A DNA stretch of 64,000 nucleotides from Kitasatospora phosalacinea (GTDB lineage: Bacteria; Actinomycetota; Actinomycetes; Streptomycetales; Streptomycetaceae), in NCBI RefSeq assembly GCF_030268885.1, contig NZ_BSSA01000019.1, positions 1-64,000 of the forward strand. The letters are read 5' to 3'. A program made the position numbers and the translations under genes. Shown here one piece after another: positions 16,162 through 24,482 of this stretch. The notes beneath the pieces were generated by a model, which was given only the letters and a program-made list of their open reading frames with translations, ran no database searches and was not told the DNA's origin. Numbering within the stretch: position 1 is the first letter of the stretch; each line of letters begins with the position of its first letter.

Positions 16162-17802
16162 GTGACCGAGCACCCGCCCGCCCTGCTGTCCGTCCGCGCG
16201 CTGACGGTGTCCTACCGCGTCCGCGGCGGGCCGCCGGTCACCGCCGTCCGGGACGCCTCGCTGGACGTCGCGCCCGGCGAGGTGGTCGCCCTGGTCGGCG
16301 GCTCCGGCTCCGGCAAGTCGACCCTCGCGCACGCCCTGGTCGGCCTGCTGCCCGCCGGGGGGCGCCGCGAGTCCGGGCAGGTCCTGTTCGACGGCACCGA
16401 CCTCGCCGCGCTGCCCGAACCGCAGCTGCGCGCCCGGCGCGGCCGGGACCTCGCCCTCGTCCCGCAGGACCCGCTGACCTCGCTCAACCCCGTCCAGCGG
16501 GTCGGCCGCCAGGTCGCCGAGGTGCTGCTGCTGCACGGGCTCGCCGACCGCGAGCAGGCCCCCGCCCGCGCCGTCGAACTCCTCGACCTGGCCGGGGTGC
16601 CCGACCCCGGGCGCCGCGCCCGGCAGTACCCGCACGAGCTCTCCGGCGGCCTGTGCCAGCGCGTCCTGATCGCGATCGCGATGGCCGGCGGGCCGCGGCT
16701 GATCGTCGCCGACGAACCCACCAGCTCGCTGGACGCCCTCGTGCAGCGCCGCGTCCTGGACGAGCTCGGCGAGCTCACCCGGCGCTCCGGCACCGCCCTG
16801 CTGCTGGTCACCCACGACCTCGGCAGCGCCGCCGAACGCGCCGGGCGGCTGGTCGTGATGTCCGGCGGCACCGTCGTGGAGAGCGGCCCCACCGAGCAGC
16901 TGCTCGAACGCCCCGCCCACCCGTACACCCGCGAACTCCTCGCCGCCGCCCCCGGCCTGACGCCCCGCCGGTACGCCCCACCTCGGCCGGTGCCGACCGT
17001 GCCGCTGCTGACCGCCCGCGGCCTGGTGCACGCCTTCCCCGGCGCGCCCGCGCCCGCCGTCGACGGGGTCGGCTTCGAGATCGGCCGCGGCGAGACCTTC
17101 GCCCTGGTCGGCGAGTCCGGCTCCGGCAAGTCCACCACCGCCCGGCTGGTCGCCCGGCTCGCCCGCCCCACCGGCGGCGAACTCCACTTCGACGGACGCG
17201 AGGTCACCACCCTGCGCGGCACCCCGCTGCGCGAGCTGCGCCGCCGGGTCCAACTCGTCCAGCAGAGCCCGTACGCCTCCCTCGACCCGCGGCACAGCGT
17301 CGCCCGGATCGTCGGCGAACCCCTGCGCGCCTTCCGCACCGGCGGCCCCGGCGCCGCCGGGCGCCGCGCCCGGGCCGCGCTGGTCGCCGAGATGCTGGAG
17401 CGGGTCGCCCTGCCCGCCGACACCGCCCACCGGCGCCCCGCCGAGCTCTCCGGCGGCCAGCGCCAGCGGGTCGCCATCGCCCGCGCCCTGGTGCTCCGCC
17501 CCGACCTGGTCGTCTGCGACGAGCCGGTCTCCGCGCTCGACGTCACCGTGCAGGGCCAGATCCTGCACCTGCTCGCCGAACTGCAGGCCGAACTCGGCGT
17601 CGCCTACCTGTTCATCACCCACGACCTCGCCGTGGTCCGCCAGATCGCCCACCGCGTCGGCGTCCTGCGCTCCGGCCGCCTGGTCGAGACCGGCGACGTC
17701 GACACCGTCCTCACCGCCCCCGCCCACCCGTACACCCGCGAACTCCTCGCCGCCGTCCCCGGCCCGCCGAAACCCGCGGCCGCGCAGCAGGCCACCACCT
17801 GA
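16162..17802 (+). CDS. Fused peptide-type ABC transporter ATPase (DppD-DppF in one chain)
   Basis: Codes for 546 residues with two full ATPase domains. The first has Walker A GGSGSGKST, signature ELSGGLCQRV and Walker B LIVADEPTSSLDA; the second has GESGSGKST, ELSGGQRQRV and LVVCDEPVSALDV. Both end with the HPYTRELLAA segment typical of the oligopeptide group. The usual two subunits are thus fused head to tail, so one protein serves as the whole motor. The GTG start has GAGGAGAGAG upstream. It completes the transporter with 11708, 14359 and 15318. Confidence 0.94.
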   Translation: MTEHPPALLSVRALTVSYRVRGGPPVTAVRDASLDVAPGEVVALVGGSGSGKSTLAHALVGLLPAGGRRESGQVLFDGTDLAALPEPQLRARRGRDLALVPQDPLTSLNPVQRVGRQVAEVLLLHGLADREQAPARAVELLDLAGVPDPGRRARQYPHELSGGLCQRVLIAIAMAGGPRLIVADEPTSSLDALVQRRVLDELGELTRRSGTALLLVTHDLGSAAERAGRLVVMSGGTVVESGPTEQLLERPAHPYTRELLAAAPGLTPRRYAPPRPVPTVPLLTARGLVHAFPGAPAPAVDGVGFEIGRGETFALVGESGSGKSTTARLVARLARPTGGELHFDGREVTTLRGTPLRELRRRVQLVQQSPYASLDPRHSVARIVGEPLRAFRTGGPGAAGRRARAALVAEMLERVALPADTAHRRPAELSGGQRQRVAIARALVLRPDLVVCDEPVSALDVTVQGQILHLLAELQAELGVAYLFITHDLAVVRQIAHRVGVLRSGRLVETGDVDTVLTAPAHPYTRELLAAVPGPPKPAAAQQATT

Positions 17803-17860
17803 GCCCCGGCCGGCCGGAAAAGCGTTCGCGCCCCGGCCCGGGCTCGGGCAGGATCGGCCG

Positions 17861-19036
17861 GTGGACCTCCCCCTGCTGCTGGCCGCCGTCGAACGCGGCG
17901 ACGAAGACACGGCGCTCGAACTCCTCTTCGGCGCCAGCGCGGGCGACCTGGCGAGCGAGGACGCCGTGACCCTGCTGGCCGCCGCCGCGCGGGCCGGACG
18001 CCAGCGGGTCGTCGACCACCTGGTCGTCTGGGACGTGGACGTCACCCGTCCCTGGGAGGGCGGCGTCGACCCGGTGGCCTGGGCGGCCGAGAACGGCCGC
18101 TACCTGGTACTGGAAGCCCTGCTGTCGCGCAGCGGCGACCCGCTGAGCGACGACAGCCCGCACCGCCGTGCGCTGCGGGCCGCGCAGGCGGCGCTCGCGT
18201 CCGGCGCGGGGGACGGGAGCGCGCACCGGGCGATCGTCACCGACCTGGAGGCCGCGCTCGGCGTCCGACACTCACCGGACGAGTTGCTGGCCCGCGCCCT
18301 GGTGCACCGCGACCCCGACCACGACGACTGGTGGGCCTCGGCCTACCAGCTGGGCCTCCGCATGGACCGGGAGACCTTCGACTGGGCGCTCGAAACCGCC
18401 CGGGACACCACCGACCCCGACCGCAGGCGCTTCGGGCTCGACGTGCTGAACCACCTGGCGATCGCGTTCAGCGCTCGTCCGGACGACGACGAGGCCGTCG
18501 AACTCCCCTTCGCGCGCGAGGCCGAGGACTTCCTGCGACCGCTGCTGGACGGTGAGCAGGACCCGCGCACGCTCTCCGTCGTCATCAGGGCCCTCTCCTT
18601 CTACGACAGCTCGGACGACCCGGTCACGGCGTTCCTGCCCTACGCCCACCACGCCGATCCCGGTGTCCGGGCTTGCGTCTCCACGATCATCCACAGCAAC
18701 ACCGCCCGGCGGGAGGAAGCCCTCGCGGCCCTCGTGCACCTGGCGGACGATCCCGTGCCCGTGACCCGGGCGAACGCCCTCTACAAGCTCGCCAGGTCCG
18801 ACGTCGACACCCCGGAGCTGCGCGCCGTCTTCGCCGCGCACCTGGCGGACCCCTTCTTCTACGCCCGGCTGAAGGCCGCCGCCGGGCTCGCCCTGCGCGG
18901 CGAGGAGCGCGGTCTGGCGGCCCTGGACGAGATCCGCTCCGGCATCAAGAACATGAACAGTCCCGGCTGGGGCAGCCTCGGCGTCATCGACCACCTGCTG
19001 CGCGTCCGTGCCGAGACGGCGGCCGGGAGGAACTGA
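17861..19036 (+). CDS. HEAT/ankyrin-like repeat protein of unknown function
   Basis: Codes for 391 residues from a GTG start. The first 90 residues look like short helical (ankyrin-like) repeats: LLAAVERGDEDTALELLF, then LLAAAARAGRQRVVDHLV, then PVAWAAENGRYLVLEALL. The rest is a series of helix pairs in HEAT-like style (DPVPVTRANALYKLARSDVD, YARLKAAAGLALRGEERGLA). No catalytic motif, signal peptide or membrane helix is seen. It could be a protein-binding scaffold. It is convergent with ispE, seven bases apart, with no terminator visible between them. Confidence 0.8.
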   Translation: MDLPLLLAAVERGDEDTALELLFGASAGDLASEDAVTLLAAAARAGRQRVVDHLVVWDVDVTRPWEGGVDPVAWAAENGRYLVLEALLSRSGDPLSDDSPHRRALRAAQAALASGAGDGSAHRAIVTDLEAALGVRHSPDELLARALVHRDPDHDDWWASAYQLGLRMDRETFDWALETARDTTDPDRRRFGLDVLNHLAIAFSARPDDDEAVELPFAREAEDFLRPLLDGEQDPRTLSVVIRALSFYDSSDDPVTAFLPYAHHADPGVRACVSTIIHSNTARREEALAALVHLADDPVPVTRANALYKLARSDVDTPELRAVFAAHLADPFFYARLKAAAGLALRGEERGLAALDEIRSGIKNMNSPGWGSLGVIDHLLRVRAETAAGRN

Positions 19037-19043
19037 GGCGCCT

Positions 19044-19979
19044 TCACCGCACGGGCGTCGCCAGCACGCTCGCGCCCGGCACCGGCCCCGTGGCGGTCCA
19101 GGCGCGGTGGCAGGTGCCGGAGGCGGTGAGGGCGGCGGCGAGGCGGGTGGCGGCGGCGGCGTCCGCGGCGAGGAAGGCGCAGGTGGGGCCGGAGCCGGAG
19201 ACCGTCGCGCCGAGGGCGCCCGCCGCGGTGCCGGCCCGGAGGGTGGCGGCCAGGGCGGGGCGCAGGTGGAGGGCGGCGGGCTGGAGGTCGTTGCCGAGGG
19301 CGGCGCCGAGCGCGGCCGGGTCGCCGGTGCGCAGGGCGGCGAGGACGGCGGGGTCGGCGCCGAGGGTGCGGTGGTGGCGGGGGCGGAGGCGGTCGTGGGC
19401 GGCGTAGACGGCGGGGGTGGGGAGCGGGCCGTCGGCGGTGGCCAGGGCCCAGTGGAAGGGGCCGGTGACCGGGAGCGGGGTGAGGCGGTCGCCGCGGTCG
19501 AGTCCGAGGGCGGCGCCGCCGAGCAGGGCGAAGGGCACGTCACTGCCCAGCTCGGCGGCCAGCAGCTGGAGTTCGGCGGGCGTGCTGCGGGTCTCCCAGA
19601 GCGTGGCGCAGGCCAGCAGTGCGGCGGCGGCGTCCGCGCTGCCGCCCGCCATGCCGCCCGCGACCGGGATGCGCTTGTCGATGTGCAGGTGGACGTCGGG
19701 GCGGATGCCGTGCTGCGCGGCGAGCGCGGTGGCGGCGCGGGCGGCGAGGTTGTCGCGGTCGAGCGGGACGCCGGCGGCGCCCTCGCCCGCGACGCTGAGG
19801 GTGAGGCCCTCGCCGGGGGCGGCGGTGACCAGGTCGTGGCGGTCGACGGCGAGGAAGACCGAGGCCAGCGGGTGGTAGCCGTCGGCGCGCCGGGCGCCGA
19901 CGGCCAGTTGCAGGTTGACCTTGGCGGGTGCCCGGACGGTGACGGTGCCCAGGGCCGCGGCGGTGGCGGTGCCCTCCAC
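19044..19979 (-). CDS. ispE: 4-diphosphocytidyl-2-C-methylerythritol kinase
   Basis: Codes for 311 residues. IspE phosphorylates CDP-methylerythritol with ATP in the MEP pathway. The GHMP-kinase features are present: K20 in RAPAKVNL, the ATP-binding loop PVAGGMAGGSADAAAALL (about 105-122) and catalytic D147 in LGSDVPF, plus a late GATVSGSGPTCAF motif. The GTG start at 19979 lies two bases past the ferredoxin stop and begins the conserved N-terminus. It is the last gene of the ispH-dxs-ispG-fdx-ispE operon. In streptomycetes the housekeeping ispE usually sits elsewhere (near ksgA), so this is probably an extra copy. Confidence 0.93.
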   Translation of the reverse strand: MEGTATAAALGTVTVRAPAKVNLQLAVGARRADGYHPLASVFLAVDRHDLVTAAPGEGLTLSVAGEGAAGVPLDRDNLAARAATALAAQHGIRPDVHLHIDKRIPVAGGMAGGSADAAAALLACATLWETRSTPAELQLLAAELGSDVPFALLGGAALGLDRGDRLTPLPVTGPFHWALATADGPLPTPAVYAAHDRLRPRHHRTLGADPAVLAALRTGDPAALGAALGNDLQPAALHLRPALAATLRAGTAAGALGATVSGSGPTCAFLAADAAAATRLAAALTASGTCHRAWTATGPVPGASVLATPVR

Positions 19980-19981
19980 CG

Positions 19982-20290
19982 TCAGCCGGTCCGGTCGAGC
20001 AGCGGGTGGTCGGCGTCGAGCGGGGGGACGGTGCGGGCGCCGCCGGGCGAGCCGAGCGGGGCGAGGACCTCGGCGGCGGCGGGCCGGAAGCCGGTCCACT
20101 CGGGCGGGAGGTCGTCCTCGTAGAAGACCGCCTCGACCGGGCAGACGGGTTCGCAGGCGCCGCAGTCGACGCACTCCTCGGGGTGGATGTAGAGCATCCG
20201 CGGGCCCTGGTAGATGCAGTCGACGGGGCACTCGTCCACGCAGGCCCGGTCCTGGACGTCGACGCAGGGCTGGGCGATCACGTAGGTCAT
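19982..20290 (-). CDS. 7Fe-type ferredoxin within the isoprenoid operon
   Basis: Codes for 102 residues. The N-terminal half has C9-x7-C17-x3-C21-P with C25, and CVDCGACEPVCPVEAVF follows, the pattern of FdxA-like ferredoxins with one 3Fe-4S and one 4Fe-4S cluster. IspG and IspH are 4Fe-4S reductases that need a one-electron donor, and this gene lies directly between ispG and ispE with a four-base overlap to ispG (ATGA). I infer that it is the dedicated electron carrier for them; it could also serve the P450s nearby. Confidence 0.93.
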   Translation of the reverse strand: MTYVIAQPCVDVQDRACVDECPVDCIYQGPRMLYIHPEECVDCGACEPVCPVEAVFYEDDLPPEWTGFRPAAAEVLAPLGSPGGARTVPPLDADHPLLDRTG

Positions 20291-21459
20291 GCGTTCTCCT
20301 CCTGGTCCTGGCCGCTCTCGGCCTCGGCGAGTCTGAGGGCCTCTTCGAGCAGGGTCTCGACGATCCGCGACTCGGGGACGGTCTTGACCACCTCGCCGCG
20401 GACGAAGATCTGGCCCTTGCCGTTGCCGCTGGAGACGCCGAGGTCGGCCTCCCGGGACTCGCCGGGCCCGTTGACCACGCAGCCCATGACGGCGACCCGC
20501 AGCGGGTGCGGGAAGCCCTCGAAGGCGGCCTCGACCCGGGCGGCGAGCGAGTGGATGTCGACCTGGAGGCGTCCGCAGCCCGGGCAGGAGACGATCTCCA
20601 GCTTGCGCGGGCGCAGGCCGAGCGCGGCCAGCACGTGGCAGCCGGCCTTGACCTGTTCGGCGGGCGGGGCGGAGAGCGAGACCCGGATGGTGTCGCCGAT
20701 GCCCTCGTTGAGCAGGATGCCCATCGCGACGGCCGACTTGATGGAGCCCTGGAAGGCCGGTCCGGCCTCGGTGACGCCCAGGTGCAGCGGGTAGTCGCGG
20801 GCGGCGGAGAGCTGCCGGTAGGCGGCGATCATGGTCTGCGGGTCGTGGTGCTTGACGGCGATCTTGAGGTCGGTGAAGCCGTGCTCCTCGAACAGCGAGC
20901 ACTCCCACAGCGCGGACTCCACCAGCGCCTCCGGGGTGGCCTTCCCGTACTTGGCGAGCAGCCGCGGGTCGAGCGAGCCCGCGTTGACGCCGATCCGGAT
21001 CGGGACCTTCGCGGCGGTGGCGGCGGCGGCGATCTCCTTGACCTTGTCGTCGAACTGGCGGATGTTGCCGGGGTTGACCCGGACGGCGGCGCAGCCCGCG
21101 TCGATCGCGGCGAACACGTAGCGGGGCTGGAAGTGGATGTCGGCGATCACCGGGATCGGTGACTTGGCGACGATCGCGGGCAGCGCCTGGACGTCGTCCT
21201 GGGAGGGCACGGCGACCCGGACGAGGTCGCAGCCCGCGGCGGTGACCTCGGCGATCTGCTGGAGGGTGGCGTCGACGTCGGCGGTGACGGTGGTGGTCAT
21301 GGTCTGGACGGAGATCGGCGCGCCGCCGCCGACCGGGACGCTGCCGACCTGGATCCGCCGGGTGGGCCGGCGCTGCGGGACGGCGGGTCCGGCGGCGGCT
21401 CCGGGGGCTCCGGGGGGTTCGGCGCGGCGGGTCAGCAGGGTCAGGTCGACGGCGGTCAT
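20287..21459 (-). CDS. ispG: 4-hydroxy-3-methylbut-2-enyl diphosphate synthase (flavodoxin/ferredoxin)
   Basis: Codes for 390 residues, the usual bacterial length. IspG reduces MEcPP to HMBPP using a 4Fe-4S cluster. The TIM-barrel part starts with RRIQVGSVPVGGGAPISVQTM, and the cluster ligands are in SCPGCGR and MGCVVNGPGE near the C-terminus. A low-complexity stretch of about 20 residues (PPGAPGAAAGPAVP) precedes the conserved part. Its start overlaps the dxs stop, and its stop overlaps the ferredoxin start (both ATGA). Confidence 0.96.
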   Translation of the reverse strand: MTAVDLTLLTRRAEPPGAPGAAAGPAVPQRRPTRRIQVGSVPVGGGAPISVQTMTTTVTADVDATLQQIAEVTAAGCDLVRVAVPSQDDVQALPAIVAKSPIPVIADIHFQPRYVFAAIDAGCAAVRVNPGNIRQFDDKVKEIAAAATAAKVPIRIGVNAGSLDPRLLAKYGKATPEALVESALWECSLFEEHGFTDLKIAVKHHDPQTMIAAYRQLSAARDYPLHLGVTEAGPAFQGSIKSAVAMGILLNEGIGDTIRVSLSAPPAEQVKAGCHVLAALGLRPRKLEIVSCPGCGRLQVDIHSLAARVEAAFEGFPHPLRVAVMGCVVNGPGESREADLGVSSGNGKGQIFVRGEVVKTVPESRIVETLLEEALRLAEAESGQDQEENA

Positions 21460-23285
21460 GACGTCCTCCCGGGGTTGGGGTGCGCGGGGTGGGACAGGTC
21501 GTGCGCGGCGGCCGCACCGGTGGCCCGGGCCAGCAGGGCGCGGGCGGTGTCGGCCAGCGCGGGCCCGCTGAGGCCCGCGGCAGCGAGGAGTTCGGCGCGT
21601 TCGCCGTGGGCGAGGAAGCGGGTGGGCAGGCCCACCGGGTGGACGGGGGTGGTGCCGTGGTCGGCGCTGTGCTGGGCGATCAGGGCTCCGGCCCCGCCCT
21701 CGCGGACGCCGTCCTCGATGCTGAGGGCGACCCGGTGGCGGTCGGCCAGGTGGGCGAGCGCGGGGTTGACCGGGACGACCCAGCGGGGGTCGGCGACGGT
21801 GACGCCGAGGCCGTGGCGCTCCAGGATGCGGGCGGCGTCGAGGGCGGCCGGGGCGGTGGCGCCGATCGCGATCAGCAGGACGTCCAGGGCGGCCCGGGGG
21901 GTGCGGTGCAGCAGGTCGATGCCGTCCATCGCGGCGAGGGCCGGGAGGTCGGGGCCCGCGGTGGCCTTGGGGAAGCGGACGGCGGTCGGGCCGTCGGTGG
22001 TGTCGACGGCCTCGCGCAGCAGTTCGCGCAGCCGGGCGGGGTCGCGCGGGGCGGCGATCCGCAGGCCGGGGACGCGGGAGAGCAGGGCGAGGTCCCACAG
22101 GCCGTGGTGGGAGGCGCCGTCGGGCCCGGTGACGCCGGCCCGGTCGAGCACCAGGGTGACCGGGAGGCGGTGCAGGGCGACGTCCATCAGGAGCTGGTCG
22201 ACGGCCCGGTTGAGGAAGGTGGCGTAGAGGCAGACCACGGGGTGCAGCCCCCCGGCCGCCAGTCCGGCCGCGGAGGTGACGGCGTGCTGCTCGGCGATGC
22301 CGGAGTCGAAGGTGCGGTCGGGGAAGCGGGCGGAGAACGGCCCGAGGCCGACCGGCAGGCGCATCGCGGCGGTGAGCGCGACCAGGTCGGGGCGGTCCTC
22401 GGCGAGGGCGGTGAGCTCGGCGCCGAGGACGGAGGTCCAGCTGGGTGCGGCGGGGGTGAGCGGGCGGCCGGTGCGCGGGTCGATGACGCCGCAGGCGTGC
22501 ATCCGGTCGTCGGTGTCGGCCTCGGCGGGGGCGTAGCCGCGGCCCTTGTCGGTGACGGTGTGCACCAGGACGGGGCGGCCCAGGGCGGCGGCCTCGCGCA
22601 GGGCGTCCTGGGTGGCGGTGAGGTCGTGGCCGTCGACCGGTCCGAGGTAGTGGAACCCGAGGTCGGTGAAGAGGTTGCGCCCGGCCGGGGCCTCGCCGCT
22701 GCGCAGCCGGGCCAGGTGGGCGGCGAGGGCGCCCGCGGTGGGGTCGTAGGAGCGGGTGTTGTCGTTGAGGACGACGACGACGGGGGTGGCGTGCGCGCCG
22801 ATGCTGTTGAGCGCCTCGAAGGCGGCGCCGCCGGTCAGCGCGCCGTCGCCGACCACGGCGACCACCCGGCGGTCGGGGGCACCGGTGCGGTGGAAGGCCC
22901 GGGCCAGGCCGTCGGCGTAGGCCAGCGAGGTGGAGGCGTGCGAGCTCTCGGTCCAGTCGTGCGCGGACTCGGCCCGGGAGGGGTAGCCGGAGAGGCCGCC
23001 GCGGCGGCGCAGGGTGTCGAAGTCGGCGGCCCGGCCGGTGAGGATCTTGTGCGGGTAGGTCTGGTGGCCGGTGTCGAAGACCAGGGCGTCGCGCGGCGAG
23101 TCGAAGACCCGGTGCAGGGCGATGGTGAGCTCCACCACGCCGAGCGAGGCACCCAGGTGGCCGCCGCTGCGACTGACCGTACGGACCATCAACTCACGGA
23201 TGTCAGAGGCGAGTTCGGGCAGGTCCTGGTCGTCCAGGGTGCGCAGTCCGGCCGGGGTCGCGGCCCGCGAGAGCAGGTCCGTCAT
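21456..23285 (-). CDS. dxs: 1-deoxy-D-xylulose-5-phosphate synthase
   Basis: Codes for 609 residues, slightly shorter than typical Dxs (about 620-640). It condenses pyruvate and glyceraldehyde 3-phosphate, the entry and main control step of the MEP pathway. Thiamine-diphosphate features are intact: DTGHQTYPHKILTGR, GDGALTGGAAFEALN with the distant LNDN, and the second-domain TFDSGIAEQHAVT containing the catalytic Glu. Overlaps of four bases join it to ispH upstream and ispG downstream. It is probably a pathway-dedicated extra copy that raises precursor flux. Confidence 0.96.
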   Translation of the reverse strand: MTDLLSRAATPAGLRTLDDQDLPELASDIRELMVRTVSRSGGHLGASLGVVELTIALHRVFDSPRDALVFDTGHQTYPHKILTGRAADFDTLRRRGGLSGYPSRAESAHDWTESSHASTSLAYADGLARAFHRTGAPDRRVVAVVGDGALTGGAAFEALNSIGAHATPVVVVLNDNTRSYDPTAGALAAHLARLRSGEAPAGRNLFTDLGFHYLGPVDGHDLTATQDALREAAALGRPVLVHTVTDKGRGYAPAEADTDDRMHACGVIDPRTGRPLTPAAPSWTSVLGAELTALAEDRPDLVALTAAMRLPVGLGPFSARFPDRTFDSGIAEQHAVTSAAGLAAGGLHPVVCLYATFLNRAVDQLLMDVALHRLPVTLVLDRAGVTGPDGASHHGLWDLALLSRVPGLRIAAPRDPARLRELLREAVDTTDGPTAVRFPKATAGPDLPALAAMDGIDLLHRTPRAALDVLLIAIGATAPAALDAARILERHGLGVTVADPRWVVPVNPALAHLADRHRVALSIEDGVREGGAGALIAQHSADHGTTPVHPVGLPTRFLAHGERAELLAAAGLSGPALADTARALLARATGAAAAHDLSHPAHPNPGRTS

Positions 23286-24244
23286 GCGGAACGCACCTTC
23301 TTCGGCAGGGCGAAGCGCACCGACTCGGTGGTGACGGTGCGCTCCTCGACGCTGATCGGGCCGCGGGCGGCGATCGCGGCGACCACGCCCTCGACCAGGA
23401 CGGCCGGGGCGGAGGCCCCGGCGGTGACCGCGACCGTCCGGGCCGGGTCGATCCACGCCGGGTCGACCTGCTCGGGACCGTCGACCAGGTGCGCCTCGGT
23501 GCCGTGCCGGTGGGCGAGTTCGACCAGCCGCACCGAGTTGGAGGAGTTCGGCGAGCCGACCACCAGCAGCAGGTCGGCCTCCGGCAGCAGCGCCCGGACG
23601 GCGTTCTGCCGGTTGGTGGTGGCGTAGCAGATGTCCGCCGAGGGCGGCTCCTGGACCAGCGGGAAGCGCTCGCGCAGCGCCGCGACCACCTCCTCGGTGT
23701 CGGCGAGCGCCAGCGTGGTCTGGGTGACGTAGGACAGCCGGGACGGGTCGGGGACGCTCAACCCGGCGACGTCCTCGGCGTCCTGGACCAGCACGGTGGC
23801 GTGCGGGGCCTGCCCGAGGGTGCCCTCCACCTCCTCGTGCCCGGCGTGGCCGATCAGCACCACGGTGTCGCCGCGGGCCGCGGCGCGCTGCGCCTCGGCG
23901 TGCACCTTCGACACCAGCGGACAGGTCGCGTCGATGACGTCCAGGTTCCGTTCGGCGGCCTGGGCGCGCACCGCCGGGGAGACGCCGTGGGCGGAGAAGA
24001 CGACCGTCGCCCCGGACGGCACCTCGTCCAGCTCCTCGACGAACACCGCGCCGCGGGAGCGAAGTTCGGAGACCACGTAGGCGTTGTGCACGATCTGCTT
24101 GCGCACGTACACCGGGCCGGGGGCGTCCGCGAGGGCGGCGGCGACCACGTCGATCGCGCGCTCCACGCCGGCGCAGAAGGAGCGGGGGGAAGCCAGCAGC
24201 ACCGTGCGGACGGGGGCGGACTCGGGGAACGACCGGTCGGACAT
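23282..24244 (-). CDS. ispH: 4-hydroxy-3-methylbut-2-enyl diphosphate reductase
   Basis: Codes for 320 residues. IspH converts HMBPP to IPP and DMAPP with a 4Fe-4S cluster. Ligands C24 (SFCAGVERA), C108 (DATCPLVSKVH) and C206 (DICYATTNRQ) are present, as are the HNAYVV, GHAGHEEVEGT and GSPNSSNS segments. The start at 24244 has GAGGAGAAG upstream and is the first gene of the operon, behind the promoter at 24260-24332. The product of this enzyme feeds the prenyl synthase at 10447. Confidence 0.96.
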   Translation of the reverse strand: MSDRSFPESAPVRTVLLASPRSFCAGVERAIDVVAAALADAPGPVYVRKQIVHNAYVVSELRSRGAVFVEELDEVPSGATVVFSAHGVSPAVRAQAAERNLDVIDATCPLVSKVHAEAQRAAARGDTVVLIGHAGHEEVEGTLGQAPHATVLVQDAEDVAGLSVPDPSRLSYVTQTTLALADTEEVVAALRERFPLVQEPPSADICYATTNRQNAVRALLPEADLLLVVGSPNSSNSVRLVELAHRHGTEAHLVDGPEQVDPAWIDPARTVAVTAGASAPAVLVEGVVAAIAARGPISVEERTVTTESVRFALPKKVRSA

Positions 24245-24259
24245 GACTTCTCCTCGGAT

Positions 24260-24332
24260 GAGCGTTCCGTTGTCCGCGATGCTAGGAGCGGGAATTCCGC
24301 CCTGTACACCGGCCGTTCCGCCCGGCGGAACG
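24260..24332 (-). promoter_or_regulatory. ispH-operon promoter with inverted-repeat operator (paired with 7466-7538)
   Basis: Read on the minus strand: inverted repeat CGTTCCGC-N3-GCGGAACG (24332-24314), -35 TGTACA (24308-24303), 18-base spacer, -10 TAGCAT (24284-24279), then CAACGGAACGCTC. It aligns without gaps to the terpene-locus promoter with 58 of 73 bases identical; most differences fall in the operator loop and the -35/-10 spacer, which is what selection on regulatory sites predicts. Confidence 0.75.
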
Positions 24333-24482
24333 AATGACGCCGATTCAACACGCTTGTCACGCGCGTTAACTGTCGCGCAGTCGGCACTATTTACCGCGTC
24401 CGCCCCGACGTATGGTGACGCGGGAGAAAAGCGGGCGGCCCGGCCCGCGGAATCCGCTATTCCGGGAGAGACGAGGAACTCC

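Noticed and set aside
24448..24464. Weak inverted repeat CGGAAT-N5-ATTCCG before the flavin monooxygenase gene
   Set aside because: Arms are short and in the opposite arrangement from the terpene operator; too weak to call a regulon site.
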